This document shows positions 6,042-13,093 of a DNA stretch of 13,093 nt, piece by piece. Within the stretch, counting starts at the first letter, position 1; the number at the start of each line of letters is the position of its first letter. The notes beneath the pieces are model-generated. The model worked only from the letters and a program-made list of their open reading frames with translations. It was not told the origin of the DNA and searched no databases. The position numbers and the translations under genes are program-made. This DNA comes from CAUZFZ01 sp963579025 (GTDB lineage: Bacteria; Planctomycetota; Planctomycetia; Planctomycetales; Planctomycetaceae): the NCBI GenBank assembly GCA_963579025.1, contig CAUZFZ010000224.1, forward strand, positions 1 to 13,093, read 5' to 3'.

Positions 6042-7796
6042 TCACTCGGCCGCGACCGAGGGCGGGACTCCCGCTCCGACACGTCTGGCCCAGTGATCGT
6101 ATTTACTGGCGAGTTCTCGGACCTTGTCCGGGAAAGTACCGGCCAGGTCGCGCATCTCACTTCGGTCAGTCTTGAGGTCATACAGTTCCCAGCGGCGATG
6201 CTTCGCGACGAGCTTCCAGTCACCACTGCGGACGGCGCGGTGCCCGAAGTTTTCCCAGTACAGCGTCCGCGGAGCGAGCTTTGCTTTGCCCGTCAGCACA
6301 GGTGCGAGACTGCGTCCTTCCAGTGGCGTGGTTTCTTTCCCGTTCCACATGTCGGGATAACTGCCGCCGGCAAGGTCCACCATGGTCGGGAGAATGTCCA
6401 TGACGTGCGTCACATCGTGCCGGACGGCGTTCTTTGACTTCACTCCAGCCGGCCAGCGCACGATCAAAGGTGCTGCAATTCCCCCTTCGTGCAGCCACGT
6501 TTTATACAGCCGAAACGGAGTGCTCCCGAGATTTGCCCAACCGCGTCCGTAGGACTCGTATGAGTTCTCACCTCCGGGTGGAAGTGTGCTGTCGAGGTCG
6601 CCCAGGTCCGAATCCAGCTCGCCGCCATAGGCACCATTGTCGGACAGAAAGATGACGACCGTGTTGTCCTCAACATCCAGAGCCTTCAGCCGGGCAAGCA
6701 CCTTTCCGATACCGGCATCCATCGACGCAACTTGAGCCGCGTAGACTTCCATCCTGCGTTCCAGCTTGTCCGTCTGATGCAGAAGTCCCGCCAGTCGCCA
6801 CCCATTGACGGCGTCATCGCGAGGAGACAATGCGCAGGTCCGGCTGATGATCCCCTCGTCCATAAGCCGCTGATACCGCTTCCGCCGCAGCACATCCCAA
6901 CCTGCGGAGAATTGTCCTTTGAACTTCCGAATATCTTCGGGCCGCGCCTGCAGCGGCGCGTGCGGAGCCGTGTAGGGGACATACAGAAAGAACGGCTGTT
7001 CGTCGCGTGCGTATTCGTCGAGGAACTGCACTGCGTAGTCGCTGATGGCATCGGTCATGTAGAACGATTTATCCTGAATCCGGTAGACCTCACGATCCAT
7101 CATCAGTGTCCGCGGACGCAGATAGTCCTTCGCCGGATTGAAGTAATTGGCCGCGCCTTCCAGCAGCCCGAAGTACCGGTCGAAACCCCGATTGACCGGC
7201 CAGTATTCCGTGGCCTCTCCGCAGTGCCACTTCCCGGACATCAGCGTTCGGTAACCGGCCTTGCTCAGCAGATCAGCCAGCGTGACGCACTGGAGTCTCA
7301 ACCCACCGGGCACGCCTGGCTCGCTGCGTCCGTACGCCTCCGGTCTGTAATGGCCCTGGTGCGCCGGAAGGTCATCGCCGGTGACAGCAATCCCGGCATC
7401 GGCCCAGCCGGGTTCGGCGCCGAGTGCTCGACCGGCCTGATGTGGATACAGCCCCGTCAGTAGCGAGGCCCGCGTCGGCACGCAGACGGCACAGTCATAA
7501 AACTGTGAGAACCGAATTCCGTCACGGGCCAGACTGTCAATATGCGGAGTCGAAATCTCCGAGCCATAGCAACCGACATCTGAGTAGCCCAGATCGTCGG
7601 CCATGATGATGACGATGTTTGGGCGGCCGGTTGACTCTGCCTTAAGTTGTTTTGTATAAATGGTTTGTGCGAAGAGGACTGCAACCGTCGAAATGGTGAG
7701 TGTAGTTATTCTGTGTAGCAAATGACGCAGGAATGTTCGGCGGCAACCGAACATTCCCTGGCCATCGGCCAGCGTCCTGGCAAGGAACTTGAACAT
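6042..7796 (-). CDS. Secreted sulfatase (arylsulfatase type, FGly-dependent)
   Basis: A 584-aa type I sulfatase. ATG 7796 was chosen because a purine-rich AAGGGGG lies about 8 nt upstream; the frame stays open for 59 further codons upstream, which are not protein-like. Residues 21-53 contain a basic stretch and the hydrophobic segment ITTLTISTVAVLFA, an export signal with a long n-region; M15 could be the real start. Active-site residues: D67 and D68 (IMADDLGYSD), formylglycine C105 in CVPTRASLLTGLYP, K189 and H191 (GKWH), H279 (APHAPL), D386-N387 (LSDNGAYGG), K432. About 45 extra residues at 125-168 and an insert near 315-345 distinguish it from the first sulfatase. The end has the usual LYDLKTDRSEMRDLA. 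It converges with msrA, 69 nt apart. The substrate is not deducible. Confidence 0.92.
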   Translation of the reverse strand: MFKFLARTLADGQGMFGCRRTFLRHLLHRITTLTISTVAVLFAQTIYTKQLKAESTGRPNIVIIMADDLGYSDVGCYGSEISTPHIDSLARDGIRFSQFYDCAVCVPTRASLLTGLYPHQAGRALGAEPGWADAGIAVTGDDLPAHQGHYRPEAYGRSEPGVPGGLRLQCVTLADLLSKAGYRTLMSGKWHCGEATEYWPVNRGFDRYFGLLEGAANYFNPAKDYLRPRTLMMDREVYRIQDKSFYMTDAISDYAVQFLDEYARDEQPFFLYVPYTAPHAPLQARPEDIRKFKGQFSAGWDVLRRKRYQRLMDEGIISRTCALSPRDDAVNGWRLAGLLHQTDKLERRMEVYAAQVASMDAGIGKVLARLKALDVEDNTVVIFLSDNGAYGGELDSDLGDLDSTLPPGGENSYESYGRGWANLGSTPFRLYKTWLHEGGIAAPLIVRWPAGVKSKNAVRHDVTHVMDILPTMVDLAGGSYPDMWNGKETTPLEGRSLAPVLTGKAKLAPRTLYWENFGHRAVRSGDWKLVAKHRRWELYDLKTDRSEMRDLAGTFPDKVRELASKYDHWARRVGAGVPPSVAAE

Positions 7797-7894
7797 GTTG
7801 AATCCCCCTTCTTTGGATGGTGGATGCTGCTTGGACTTTGAGTCAGCAGTGTCGCCAGCGTCATCGTGGTCCACCGCAGATGGATGCTGCGCAT

Positions 7895-7942
7895 AAAAAA
7901 ACCAAGGGACCACGGTCGGCAAACCGTATGTCGATCCCTTGG
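7895..7942 (-). terminator. Terminator-like hairpin in the sulfatase/integrase divergent gap
   Basis: CCAAGGGA (7902-7909) and TCCCTTGG (7935-7942) form a perfect 8-bp stem; inside it ACGGT (7912-7916) pairs with ACCGT (7922-7926). On the minus strand the stem is followed by seven T (7895-7901), the form of an intrinsic terminator. No minus-strand gene lies upstream of it in this window, so it may end the transcript of a neighbour displaced by integration, act as an attenuator in a sulfatase leader, or mark the integration site. The pairing is seen; the role is inference. Confidence 0.6.
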
Positions 7943-8043
7943 CGGCAAGGAACCGAACTCGGTCCCCAACCACAGTGTCGTCTCTCTCATTTCACTCGTC
8001 AATTCCTGGCGGCAACCGGGAGAACCCGAAAGGCCAATTTCAA

Positions 8044-9189
8044 ATGGCAAGGAATCGAAAATCACGTCGCCAGCAGCATGGGTCTGCGTGGCATTGGAAG
8101 CAAACGGACTGCTGGTACTTCACTCCGCCGGGCACCAGGAAACGGCAGGCTCTGTTCGACGAGGATGGCGAACGCATTCGTGGGAAAGACAACAAGGATG
8201 CGGCCCAATTGGCTATGGCGCGAATCAAACTGTCCGATGAGTTAGCTCCAGTCACAGGCACTTCGTCGAGCGATTGGACGGTTGCTCAGGTCTGTGAAAT
8301 CTATCTCGCGGACTTGACGAATACAGCCTCACCAGAGTGGTTCGTGCTGGCAAAATCGTGGCTGAACAAGTTCTGCGAGTACTGTGGGGCGCTTTCAGTT
8401 CATGAACTGAAGAAGAAGCATCTGCGGACATGGCTTCAAAAGCACAAAACGTGGAACAACAACACGCAGCGGAACGTCATCGCTTGCATCAAGGCGGCGT
8501 TCAACTTCTGCTGCAAGTTCGATGACCTCGCGACGAACCCAGTGGCCAACTACCAGAAGCCCACTGCCACGGCGCGGGTGACTTGCTTCAGTCCGGAAGA
8601 AGAACAGCAAATCTATGAGGCCACGAATGAGGCTCATGCTTTGTTTTTGAAGTGTTGCATGCTGACGGGAGCCCGTCCGTACGCTGAAATGGCGATTGTG
8701 ACCGCGGATCACGTCGTTGAAACACCACAGGGTATGTTCTACTTGCTCAAAGCGCGGACGGATGACGGCAAGCACGGTCACAAGGCGGCAAAAAAGACCG
8801 GCAAGGACCGTCGGATTATGCTTTGCGACGAGATGGAAACCATCACTCGGCGTTTGATGCTGACCGCGCCTACGGGATCAGGCATTCCGCTGGTCCGAAC
8901 GACGCATGGACGGCAATGGAAACGCTGCAATGGCGTCCAGCACTTCTGTGAACTCAAGAAGAAACTGAAATTGCCCGACGATCGAGTGACGTATACGTGT
9001 CGGCACACGTTCGCGAAGCGAACCTTGTCGGGTTACTACACCGGGCACCCGGTTTCGATCGAAGTTTTGGCTGGTTTGATGGGGAACACACCCAAAGTTT
9101 GCTGGGATCACTACGCTCAGTGGGCGGATGACTACAACGATCCACTGTGGGCCGCACTCGGAAAGACGAAGAAGCAAACAGCGAGCTAA
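8044..9189 (+). CDS. Tyrosine recombinase / integrase
   Basis: A 381-aa site-specific integrase that cuts and joins DNA through a tyrosine. ATG 8044 starts a basic N-terminus (MARNRKSRRQQHG) typical of planctomycete integrases; the frame is open back to 7939, but the extra residues are not protein-like and overlap the hairpin. Domains: arm-binding region to about 65, core-binding SAM-like domain 78-165, catalytic domain about 183-365. Catalytic residues are R211 (LTGARPYAE), a lysine among K247-K254, R320-H321 in YTCRHTFAKR (the first His of the H-x-x-R box is Tyr, as in many relatives), N347 of LMGNT in place of the usual His/Trp, and the nucleophile Y357 in CWDHYAQWAD. It is followed by a terminator and an excisionase-like gene on the opposite strand, so the region is probably an integrated element. 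Confidence 0.92.
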   Translation: MARNRKSRRQQHGSAWHWKQTDCWYFTPPGTRKRQALFDEDGERIRGKDNKDAAQLAMARIKLSDELAPVTGTSSSDWTVAQVCEIYLADLTNTASPEWFVLAKSWLNKFCEYCGALSVHELKKKHLRTWLQKHKTWNNNTQRNVIACIKAAFNFCCKFDDLATNPVANYQKPTATARVTCFSPEEEQQIYEATNEAHALFLKCCMLTGARPYAEMAIVTADHVVETPQGMFYLLKARTDDGKHGHKAAKKTGKDRRIMLCDEMETITRRLMLTAPTGSGIPLVRTTHGRQWKRCNGVQHFCELKKKLKLPDDRVTYTCRHTFAKRTLSGYYTGHPVSIEVLAGLMGNTPKVCWDHYAQWADDYNDPLWAALGKTKKQTAS

Positions 9190-9360
9190 GTTGCGAGAAG
9201 TTTTGCAGCATATCCATGATGGATTCCGGCTAGCCTTCAGGTTCGCGCGCCCTGTCGTGGATTGCTAAACTGCCGATTGAAATGCGGCATATGTAGTGAT
9301 GATGCTATGGCAAACGAGCTTGAATTTAGCTCTTGTCGAAGGCTTTACCTGCCCGGAAGA

Positions 9361-9393
9361 AGCCCGGCTCAGTTTGACTGAACCGGGCTTTTT
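9361..9393 (+). terminator. Rho-independent terminator downstream of the integrase
   Basis: AGCCCGG (9361-9367) pairs with CCGGGCT (9383-9389), then after one mismatch TCAGT (9369-9373) pairs with ACTGA (9377-9381) around loop TTG; five T follow (9389-9393). It ends the integrase transcript, 172 nt past the stop codon. The stem could also work for the convergent HTH gene, but only a broken T-run (TTCTTCC) lies on that side. Confidence 0.85.
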
Positions 9394-9454
9394 GTGGTCG
9401 TTGGATTGCCGTCCGTGGACCATGCCGCCAAGGATTGGTGGTCGCTTCAGGCCG

Positions 9455-9820
9455 TCAGTCGTCAGGGCGACCGAGCGATGCTGTGATGTGCTGCAGGGTT
9501 CTTTTTGGTTTGGGGGGTTGGCGAGTTCGTTTCGAGCTTGGATGCACTCGCATCAGATTGAGTAAACGATCAACTTCCTTTTCGAATATCTTGATCCTGC
9601 CTTGCCCCCGCCTTCCGCCCTGGAAGTACTCAATCGTCACTTGTTCTCCGCGAATCTGAAATTCTCCCTCGTCGGACTGACCAAGCCAGTCGTACAACGT
9701 CAACACAGCGATCCCGAGACGCTCGGCGGCGTCTGTGGAGCACAATAGTGGGGAAGTAGTTGGCACGGGATTTCGCGGAATGAACGTGATGCGAGCGATG
9801 ACGTGCCCGACAGTGTCCAT
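9455..9820 (-). CDS. Excisionase-like helix-turn-helix DNA-binding protein
   Basis: A 121-aa protein from ATG 9820 (an upstream TTG at 9859 would add 13 residues). Its middle reads LLCSTDAAERLGIAVLTLYDWLGQ, the two helices of a MerR/excisionase-type winged HTH (HTH_17-like). It is followed by a beta-wing stretch, GEFQIRGEQVTIEYFQGGRRGQGRIKI, and a helix EKEVDRLLNLMRV. The C-terminal 30 residues are basic and disordered (SSKRTRQPPKPKRT). Proteins of this type next to a tyrosine integrase usually bend DNA for excision or control element genes. It faces the integrase tail-to-tail, with a terminator between, and diverges from the unknown gene at 10002. The HTH call is strong; a true excisionase role is inferred from position. 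Confidence 0.75.
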   Translation of the reverse strand: MDTVGHVIARITFIPRNPVPTTSPLLCSTDAAERLGIAVLTLYDWLGQSDEGEFQIRGEQVTIEYFQGGRRGQGRIKIFEKEVDRLLNLMRVHPSSKRTRQPPKPKRTLQHITASLGRPDD

Positions 9821-10001
9821 ACCGCCATTCCGCTGGCGCTCCGCTGACCGGAATTCCAAGAACTACACAGTAGTAATTTTCCAACCCGCATAACCGGAGG
9901 CAGGATCTCATTTCGATTTGTACAATGATCGACTAAAATGCGAACTTCGATCGGTACTCGCGGTGAGGCGTCACTGCAGGTAAATGCAGGAAGGTAATGT
10001 G

Positions 10002-10688
10002 ATGAGTGAGCTAATGAACCAGCCAAAAGCACCGTCTGACGCTGCTCTCAAGAAGTTGCAAGAAACTGCTCTGCGGGTTCGCGTCCCGAATATAGCTTGT
10101 GCTCTTTGGAGTGAGGTCTTTTCCGAAGAGGAGAAGAAGCGTCTTGGCGGCGATCTCGACAACGCGTATGCCAATGGCGGCGTGGTCGCAATGTGGACGC
10201 GGTTACATGGCTGCACTGAAGTCCGCGCAGTGATTGAGATCGCGTTTCGATTCAACTTATTGACAACGCATCATCGCGAATGGTTGTTGTCGGAGACCGG
10301 CGAGTTACTGGATGCCGATGCCGCCTACCAAGATGCGATCTTGCACAATGAGCTGGTGCTAAATTCCTTGACACGCGAGGTTTATTGGAAAAAAGAGCCG
10401 ATCAAGATTGACTGGTCACATGAAGCTAAATGGTCGTTCATGTGGGAGTTGGCAAAACACGCGAAAACGGGTCTTCCAATCGACAGCACAGTGTTCGGAG
10501 AGCGAAAAAAAGGCGACTATGTTTCTAAGACTAAGTCGGACCTCACCAAGTTCAACGGCTTTCCGATCGAGCTTGCCGACGCCATTACAGTCGTAGGAAC
10601 AGGCACGCAGCAATTGATGATCGAGGCATCAGAAATCCGCTTGTTTGAGCATCATGTAGGCGGCGATATTCGCGAATGGACGCCATGA
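10002..10688 (+). CDS. Unknown 228-aa protein, probable cargo of the integrated element
   Basis: ATG 10002 was chosen because AGGAAGG (9988-9994) stands 7 nt upstream; an ATG at 9984 lies before that site. I do not recognise the family. The N-terminal half is helical and charged (SDAALKKLQETALRVRVPN, then CALWSEVFSEEEKKRLGGDL), the middle has EWLLSETGELLDADAAYQD. The last 80 residues (WSFMWELAKHAKTGLPIDSTVFG, DYVSKTKSDLTKF, then a beta-rich tail) resemble a winged-helix layout of a kind found at the C-terminus of some planctomycete hypothetical proteins. There is no signal peptide or membrane segment. It lies 181 nt from the divergent HTH gene, so the two may share a control region. TACAAT at 9920-9925 resembles a -10 box for this gene, but no convincing -35 box accompanies it. 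Confidence 0.7.
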   Translation: MSELMNQPKAPSDAALKKLQETALRVRVPNIACALWSEVFSEEEKKRLGGDLDNAYANGGVVAMWTRLHGCTEVRAVIEIAFRFNLLTTHHREWLLSETGELLDADAAYQDAILHNELVLNSLTREVYWKKEPIKIDWSHEAKWSFMWELAKHAKTGLPIDSTVFGERKKGDYVSKTKSDLTKFNGFPIELADAITVVGTGTQQLMIEASEIRLFEHHVGGDIREWTP

Positions 10689-10735
10689 CCTAAATTAATG
10701 CCGTTCTTGTGTCATCATTCTATGAAGGTCACCGG

Positions 10736-11103
10736 CTAGCTATCGGCAGGCTTTCATTCGATGAGTGCGGTCTGACGTGTCCCGCAAAAGGTCGGAGACG
10801 CTGCCGATCAGTGCCCCGCATGGCGCGGCGACCTTTGTGGAGCTGGTTTTGGTGAAAACGGCGTTCTTCCGTAATGCTGAGAGATTCCACTCGACTCAGC
10901 TCACGGAAGAGACGCCGTCATGCAGGATGCTACGCGTGCTCAGCTTTGCCTGACAAGACTGTGTGAAGTCACCACACGCAGTTGTTGCTCCAGCTGTCCC
11001 CTGTTGTGTTGCGTACCTCGTGCTGCGGAGCGCGGGAGCCCAGAAGTCTCGCCGTGGCCTGGTGGGCGAAGAGTCTGATTACGACAAAGCCTACGGCTAT
11101 CTG
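10736..11103. repeat. Long direct repeat, copy 1
   Basis: This 368-bp stretch recurs at 12724-13093 with about 8 substitutions and two 1-bp indels, roughly 97% identity. It starts at CTAGCTATCGGCAG in both copies. It carries stem-loops and, near its right end, the first codons of a transposase relic. Between the copies lie the rest of that relic, a serine recombinase relic and an IS630 fragment. The right limit is unknown because copy 2 is still matching at the window edge. Confidence 0.92.
10858..10918. other. Strong compound stem-loop inside the direct repeat
   Basis: ACGGCGTTCTTCCGT (10858-10872) pairs with 10903-10918, interrupted by a single bulged base, giving about 15 bp. Within its loop GCTGAG (10876-10881) pairs with CTCAGC (10895-10900) around 13 nt. 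Copy 2 at 12847-12907 keeps most of the structure. It could be a mobile-element end recognised as a hairpin, or a structured RNA; the sequence alone does not decide. Confidence 0.65.
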
Positions 11104-11363
11104 CGTCGCCACGCGGGATGGATGGACTACTCAAGATACTGCCGGCAGCGGACCCCGATCGGGAGTGGTGTCACGGAAAAGGCCTGAAAGATCGTGTCAC
11201 TCAGCGTTTCAAGCGAGCGGGCATAAAGTGGAACATCGAAGACGGCCAGCCGATCCTGGACCTCCGTGTGATCGTTCCGAGCAACCTCTGGTCCACGACC
11301 CGCACCAGCGATGCTGGAAGCCAAGAACGAAAGACATCTTCAAACACCACGCCAACGGCGTAG
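11065..11363 (+). pseudogene. C-terminal relic of an ISKra4-like transposase
   Basis: The frame at 11065-11184 gives DYDKAYGYLRRHAGWMDYSRYCRQRTPIGSGVTEKA in overlapping pieces. This is the C-terminal signature of ISKra4-type transposases (aromatic residues, then PIGSGV.E.ACK). A TGA (11185-11187) stands where the conserved Cys would be. About 10 nt later the match moves by one frame, to VTQRFKRAGIKWN and PILDLRVIVPSNLW (11199 onward), equal to the usual RLK.SGM.W and LR segments, until TAG at 11361-11363. Nonsense and frameshift mutations plus loss of the N-terminal part make it inactive. The start of the same relic reappears at 13057-13093 in the second repeat copy. Confidence 0.65.
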
Positions 11364-11438
11364 GGAACCCCTGCAAAACTGCTGAATAAAACCGAAGCCT
11401 GACCGGCTCACACCCCATTCGATGCCATCGGGATCGTT

Positions 11439-11465
11439 AACGCTCCGTTATTGACGGAGCGTTTT
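11439..11465 (+). terminator. Rho-independent terminator upstream of the recombinase relic
   Basis: AACGCTCCGT (11439-11448) and ACGGAGCGTT (11454-11463) form a perfect 10-bp stem with loop TATTG, followed by a short T-run (11462-11465). The A/T pairs at its base make it usable on both strands. It separates the transposase relic from the serine recombinase, so it may belong to the element that carried either of them. Confidence 0.8.
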
Positions 11466-11627
11466 CTATGCGCTGTTCGGAGAAAGGTTGCATTGTTGCC
11501 GAATTATTCTGATCAGCCGAACGATGGCGGAACGCTCGTCACTAGTTTGGACCCGTCAATGGTCCGCCGTGGTCCGAACACAAGGTTCGGCCGGTTCCGG
11601 TGGTTCTTTCTCCAAGGAGGTTCAGTC

Positions 11628-12328
11628 ATGAACTCTAATATACCGAGCATCGGTGCTGCCAACGAAAAACTCACCCGCAACGCAAATAGATGGTGGTCCG
11701 AAATGGCTGCCGTTTGCAATCTAGACTTGAGTGGTTTCGATCCAGATGCAACCCTTGAAATGCGAATCGCTTGGGCGATCGCCCAGGGGTATGAGATCGG
11801 GATAATTTATTTTCGGTTCTCGACGAAACTCCAACATTCAACCGACGACCAGGTTCGCGAATGCATTCATCGTGCGACGAAGAATCGCGTCTACGTTCCT
11901 CCTGAATTAATGTTCCTCCTGAATTAATTTCGGTCGATGAAGGGGTCAAAGGGAAGCAGATCCAGCGAGCTGGCCTCGATCGAACGAAAGCAATTCTTCG
12001 TGAGCGATTGGCGAAGGTACTATTGGTTTACAAGGCGAGCAGACTGTTTCGACAGGCAGGAAAAGGCTATCAGTTCATCAATGAGGAGGTGGTTGAAGAA
12101 GGTCTGCGAGCGGTCATCGTCTCGCAGGGCATCGACACCAACGATCTCAAGACGTGGAAACTGCAGTTAAAGATCCATGGTATCATGGACGACATGTTGC
12201 TCGATGCGATCGCAGACCACGTTCGTTCCGGGTTGACTGGGTTGTTCATGAAGAACTGGACGACGGGTGCGATAGGAATCGGATACCGCCGCAAGGTCAT
12301 TCCCGGCGCGCCGCTGACCAATCGTGAA
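11628..12328 (+). pseudogene. Serine recombinase, disrupted by a 17-bp duplication and 3'-truncated
   Basis: ATG 11628 has an excellent ribosome site, AAGGAGG at 11614-11620. The first frame encodes 99 aa ending at TAA 11925-11927. After a ~54-aa leader comes the resolvase N-terminus GIIYFRFSTKLQHSTDDQVREC with R63 and the nucleophile S65. At 11895-11928 a 17-bp unit is present twice in tandem and causes the stop. If one unit is removed the frame continues perfectly: YVPPELISVDEGVKG, RAGLDRTKAILRERLAKVLL, VYKASRLFRQAGKGYQFINE, KIHGIMDDMLLDAIADHVRSG, GAIGIGYRRKVIPGAPLTNR. This is the catalytic domain and linker of a large serine recombinase. The homology ends near 12328, where an IS630 transposase fragment begins, so the DNA-binding C-terminus is gone. 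A 99-aa peptide may still be made, but it lacks the complete active site. Confidence 0.8.
11895..11928. repeat. Exact 17-bp tandem duplication inside the recombinase
   Basis: GTTCCTCCTGAATTAAT occurs at 11895-11911 and again at 11912-11928, without any mismatch. Since 17 is not a multiple of three, the second copy shifts the frame and introduces the TAA at 11925. Deleting one copy restores a continuous recombinase frame, which shows that the duplication is the disabling event. The absence of mismatches suggests it is recent. Confidence 0.95.
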
Positions 12329-12635
12329 CGGCATCTCGCCTGAGGCACTCGGAGTCAAAGGCAAATCCGGCATTCTGAAGTCGATGGCCACACGTCAGGC
12401 CTTTCTGGCGGCTCCCGAACGGAAGATTCGGTTTCTGTATATTCCGAAGCACATTTCCTGGCTGAATCAGATCGAAATCTGGTTCAGCGTTGTCGTGCGT
12501 CGCGTCCTGCAGCGAGGCAGTTTTCCATCCCAGAAGGCCTTGCACCAACGTCTGCTGGATTTCATTGACTACTTCAACCGCACCATGGCCAAACCATACC
12601 GCTGGACTTACACCGGCAAACCTCTGGCCCTCTGA
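12324..12635 (+). pseudogene. IS630-family transposase, C-terminal fragment
   Basis: The frame gives LGVKGKSGILKSMATRQAFL, then FLYIPKHISWLNQIEIWFSV, then RRVLQRGSFPSQ and DYFNRTMAKPYRWTYTGKPL. This is the C-terminal part of the DDE domain of IS630-type transposases, with the third acidic residue in NQIEIWF (Glu of the DDE/DDD triad). The first two acidic residues and the HTH N-terminus are missing. The ATG at 12324 is probably accidental; the homology begins near 12345. The fragment joins the truncated serine recombinase on its left. No inverted repeat end was recognised on the right (12636-12723), which holds only AC-rich sequence. Confidence 0.8.
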
Positions 12636-12723
12636 CAAACACACCTTGACACTTCACACTGGGAAAACCGCAACAGACAAACAAAAACGCCTCGCTGACA
12701 GACGTCATTTGCAGGATCGTCCT

Positions 12724-13093
12724 CTAGCTATCGGCAGACTTTCGTTCGATGGGTGGCGGTCTGACGTGTCCCGCAAAAGGTCGGAGACGCTGCCGATCAG
12801 TGCCTCGCAAGGCGCGGCGACCTTTGTGGAGCTGGTTTTGGTGAAAACGGCGTTCTTCCGTAATGCTGAGAGATTCCACTCGACTCAGCTCCCGGAAGAG
12901 ACGCCGCCATGCAGGATGCGACGCGTGCTCAGCTTTGCCTGACAAGACTGTGTGAAGTCACCACATCGCAGTTGTTGCTCCAGCTGTCCCCTGTTGTGTT
13001 GCGTACCTCGTGCTGCGGAGCGCGGGAGCCCAGAAGTCTCGCCGTGGCCTGGTGGGCGAAGAGTCTGATTACGACAAAGCCTACGGCTATCTG
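12724..13093. repeat. Long direct repeat, copy 2 (continues beyond the window)
   Basis: It matches 10736-11103 to the last base of the window, so the true length is at least 370 bp. It includes the compound stem-loop (12847-12907) and, at 13057-13093, the beginning of the ISKra4-like transposase relic (ESDYDKAYGYL). Compared with copy 1 it has an extra G near 12756 and an extra T near 12967. Confidence 0.92.

Noticed and set aside
6732..7463. A 243-codon plus-strand open frame
   Set aside because: It lies wholly antisense to the intact sulfatase active-site region and is a by-product of its high-GC codon pattern.
7940..7985. Possible tRNA 3' end as integration target (AACCGAACTCGGTCCCC)
   Set aside because: It does not fit a T-arm plus acceptor stem, and no cloverleaf can be built on either strand.
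9307..9381. A 24-codon ORF ending in the terminator hairpin (MANELEFSSCRRLYLPGRS), possible leader peptide
   Set aside because: No ribosome site and no downstream gene on that strand that it could control; the longer frame at 9296-9565 runs through the terminator and is also unlikely.
10920..11075. Cys-rich frame after ATG 10920 (LCEVTTRSCCSSC)
   Set aside because: A 1-bp indel in the second repeat copy changes the frame, so no protein is conserved.
11185..11187. A second TGA at a conserved Cys position, in the transposase relic (TEKA-TGA-KIV)
   Set aside because: The frame shifts about 10 nt later and the N-terminal part of the gene is missing, so this is ordinary decay and not selenocysteine.

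Overview
The window looks like a chromosomal segment of a planctomycete (Pirellula/Rhodopirellula-like). The evidence is two secreted FGly-type sulfatases plus the relic of a third, a Hanks-type Ser/Thr kinase of the usual planctomycete layout, few clear Shine-Dalgarno sites, and recombinases and small unknown proteins of planctomycete style. No RNA gene and no CRISPR array was seen.

Left part (1-4725): the 3' part of a beta-propeller-like protein, an arylsulfatase (1045-2463), a 129-bp palindromic MITE-like element whose end lies in the sulfatase stop codon, a helical ORF fragment (2696-3061), and a convergent pair at 3220-3579 (+) and 3505-4548 (-). This pair consists of a small unknown protein and a kinase that both lose their C-termini at one junction near 3475-3505. 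A frameshifted sulfatase N-terminus (4627-4725, -) and a 7-bp tandem repeat follow.

Centre (4825-7796): an msrB-msrA operon with overlapping stop and start (ATGA), then a convergent second sulfatase. The main finding is in msrA. The catalytic cysteine codon of the GCFWG motif is an in-frame TGA (5352-5354). The reading frame is intact on both sides, and a hairpin with a G at the start of its loop lies 20 nt downstream, as in bacterial SECIS elements. The gene therefore probably encodes a selenocysteine-containing MsrA. UGA serves as a normal stop for msrB and several other genes here, so the code is not generally reassigned.

Right part (7895-13093): accessory DNA. It holds a tyrosine integrase (8044-9189) with a strong downstream terminator, an excisionase-like HTH protein on the opposite strand, and an unknown 228-aa protein. 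After these comes a mosaic of decayed elements: an ISKra4-like transposase relic, a terminator, a large serine recombinase frameshifted by an exact 17-bp tandem duplication and then cut off by an IS630-type transposase fragment. A ~370-bp direct repeat (about 97% identical, with a strong stem-loop) occurs at 10736-11103 and again at 12724-13093, where it runs off the window.

Functionally, the sulfatases would desulfate polysaccharides outside the cytoplasm and the Msr pair would reverse methionine oxidation of both sulfoxide epimers. The rest is signalling debris and integration machinery.
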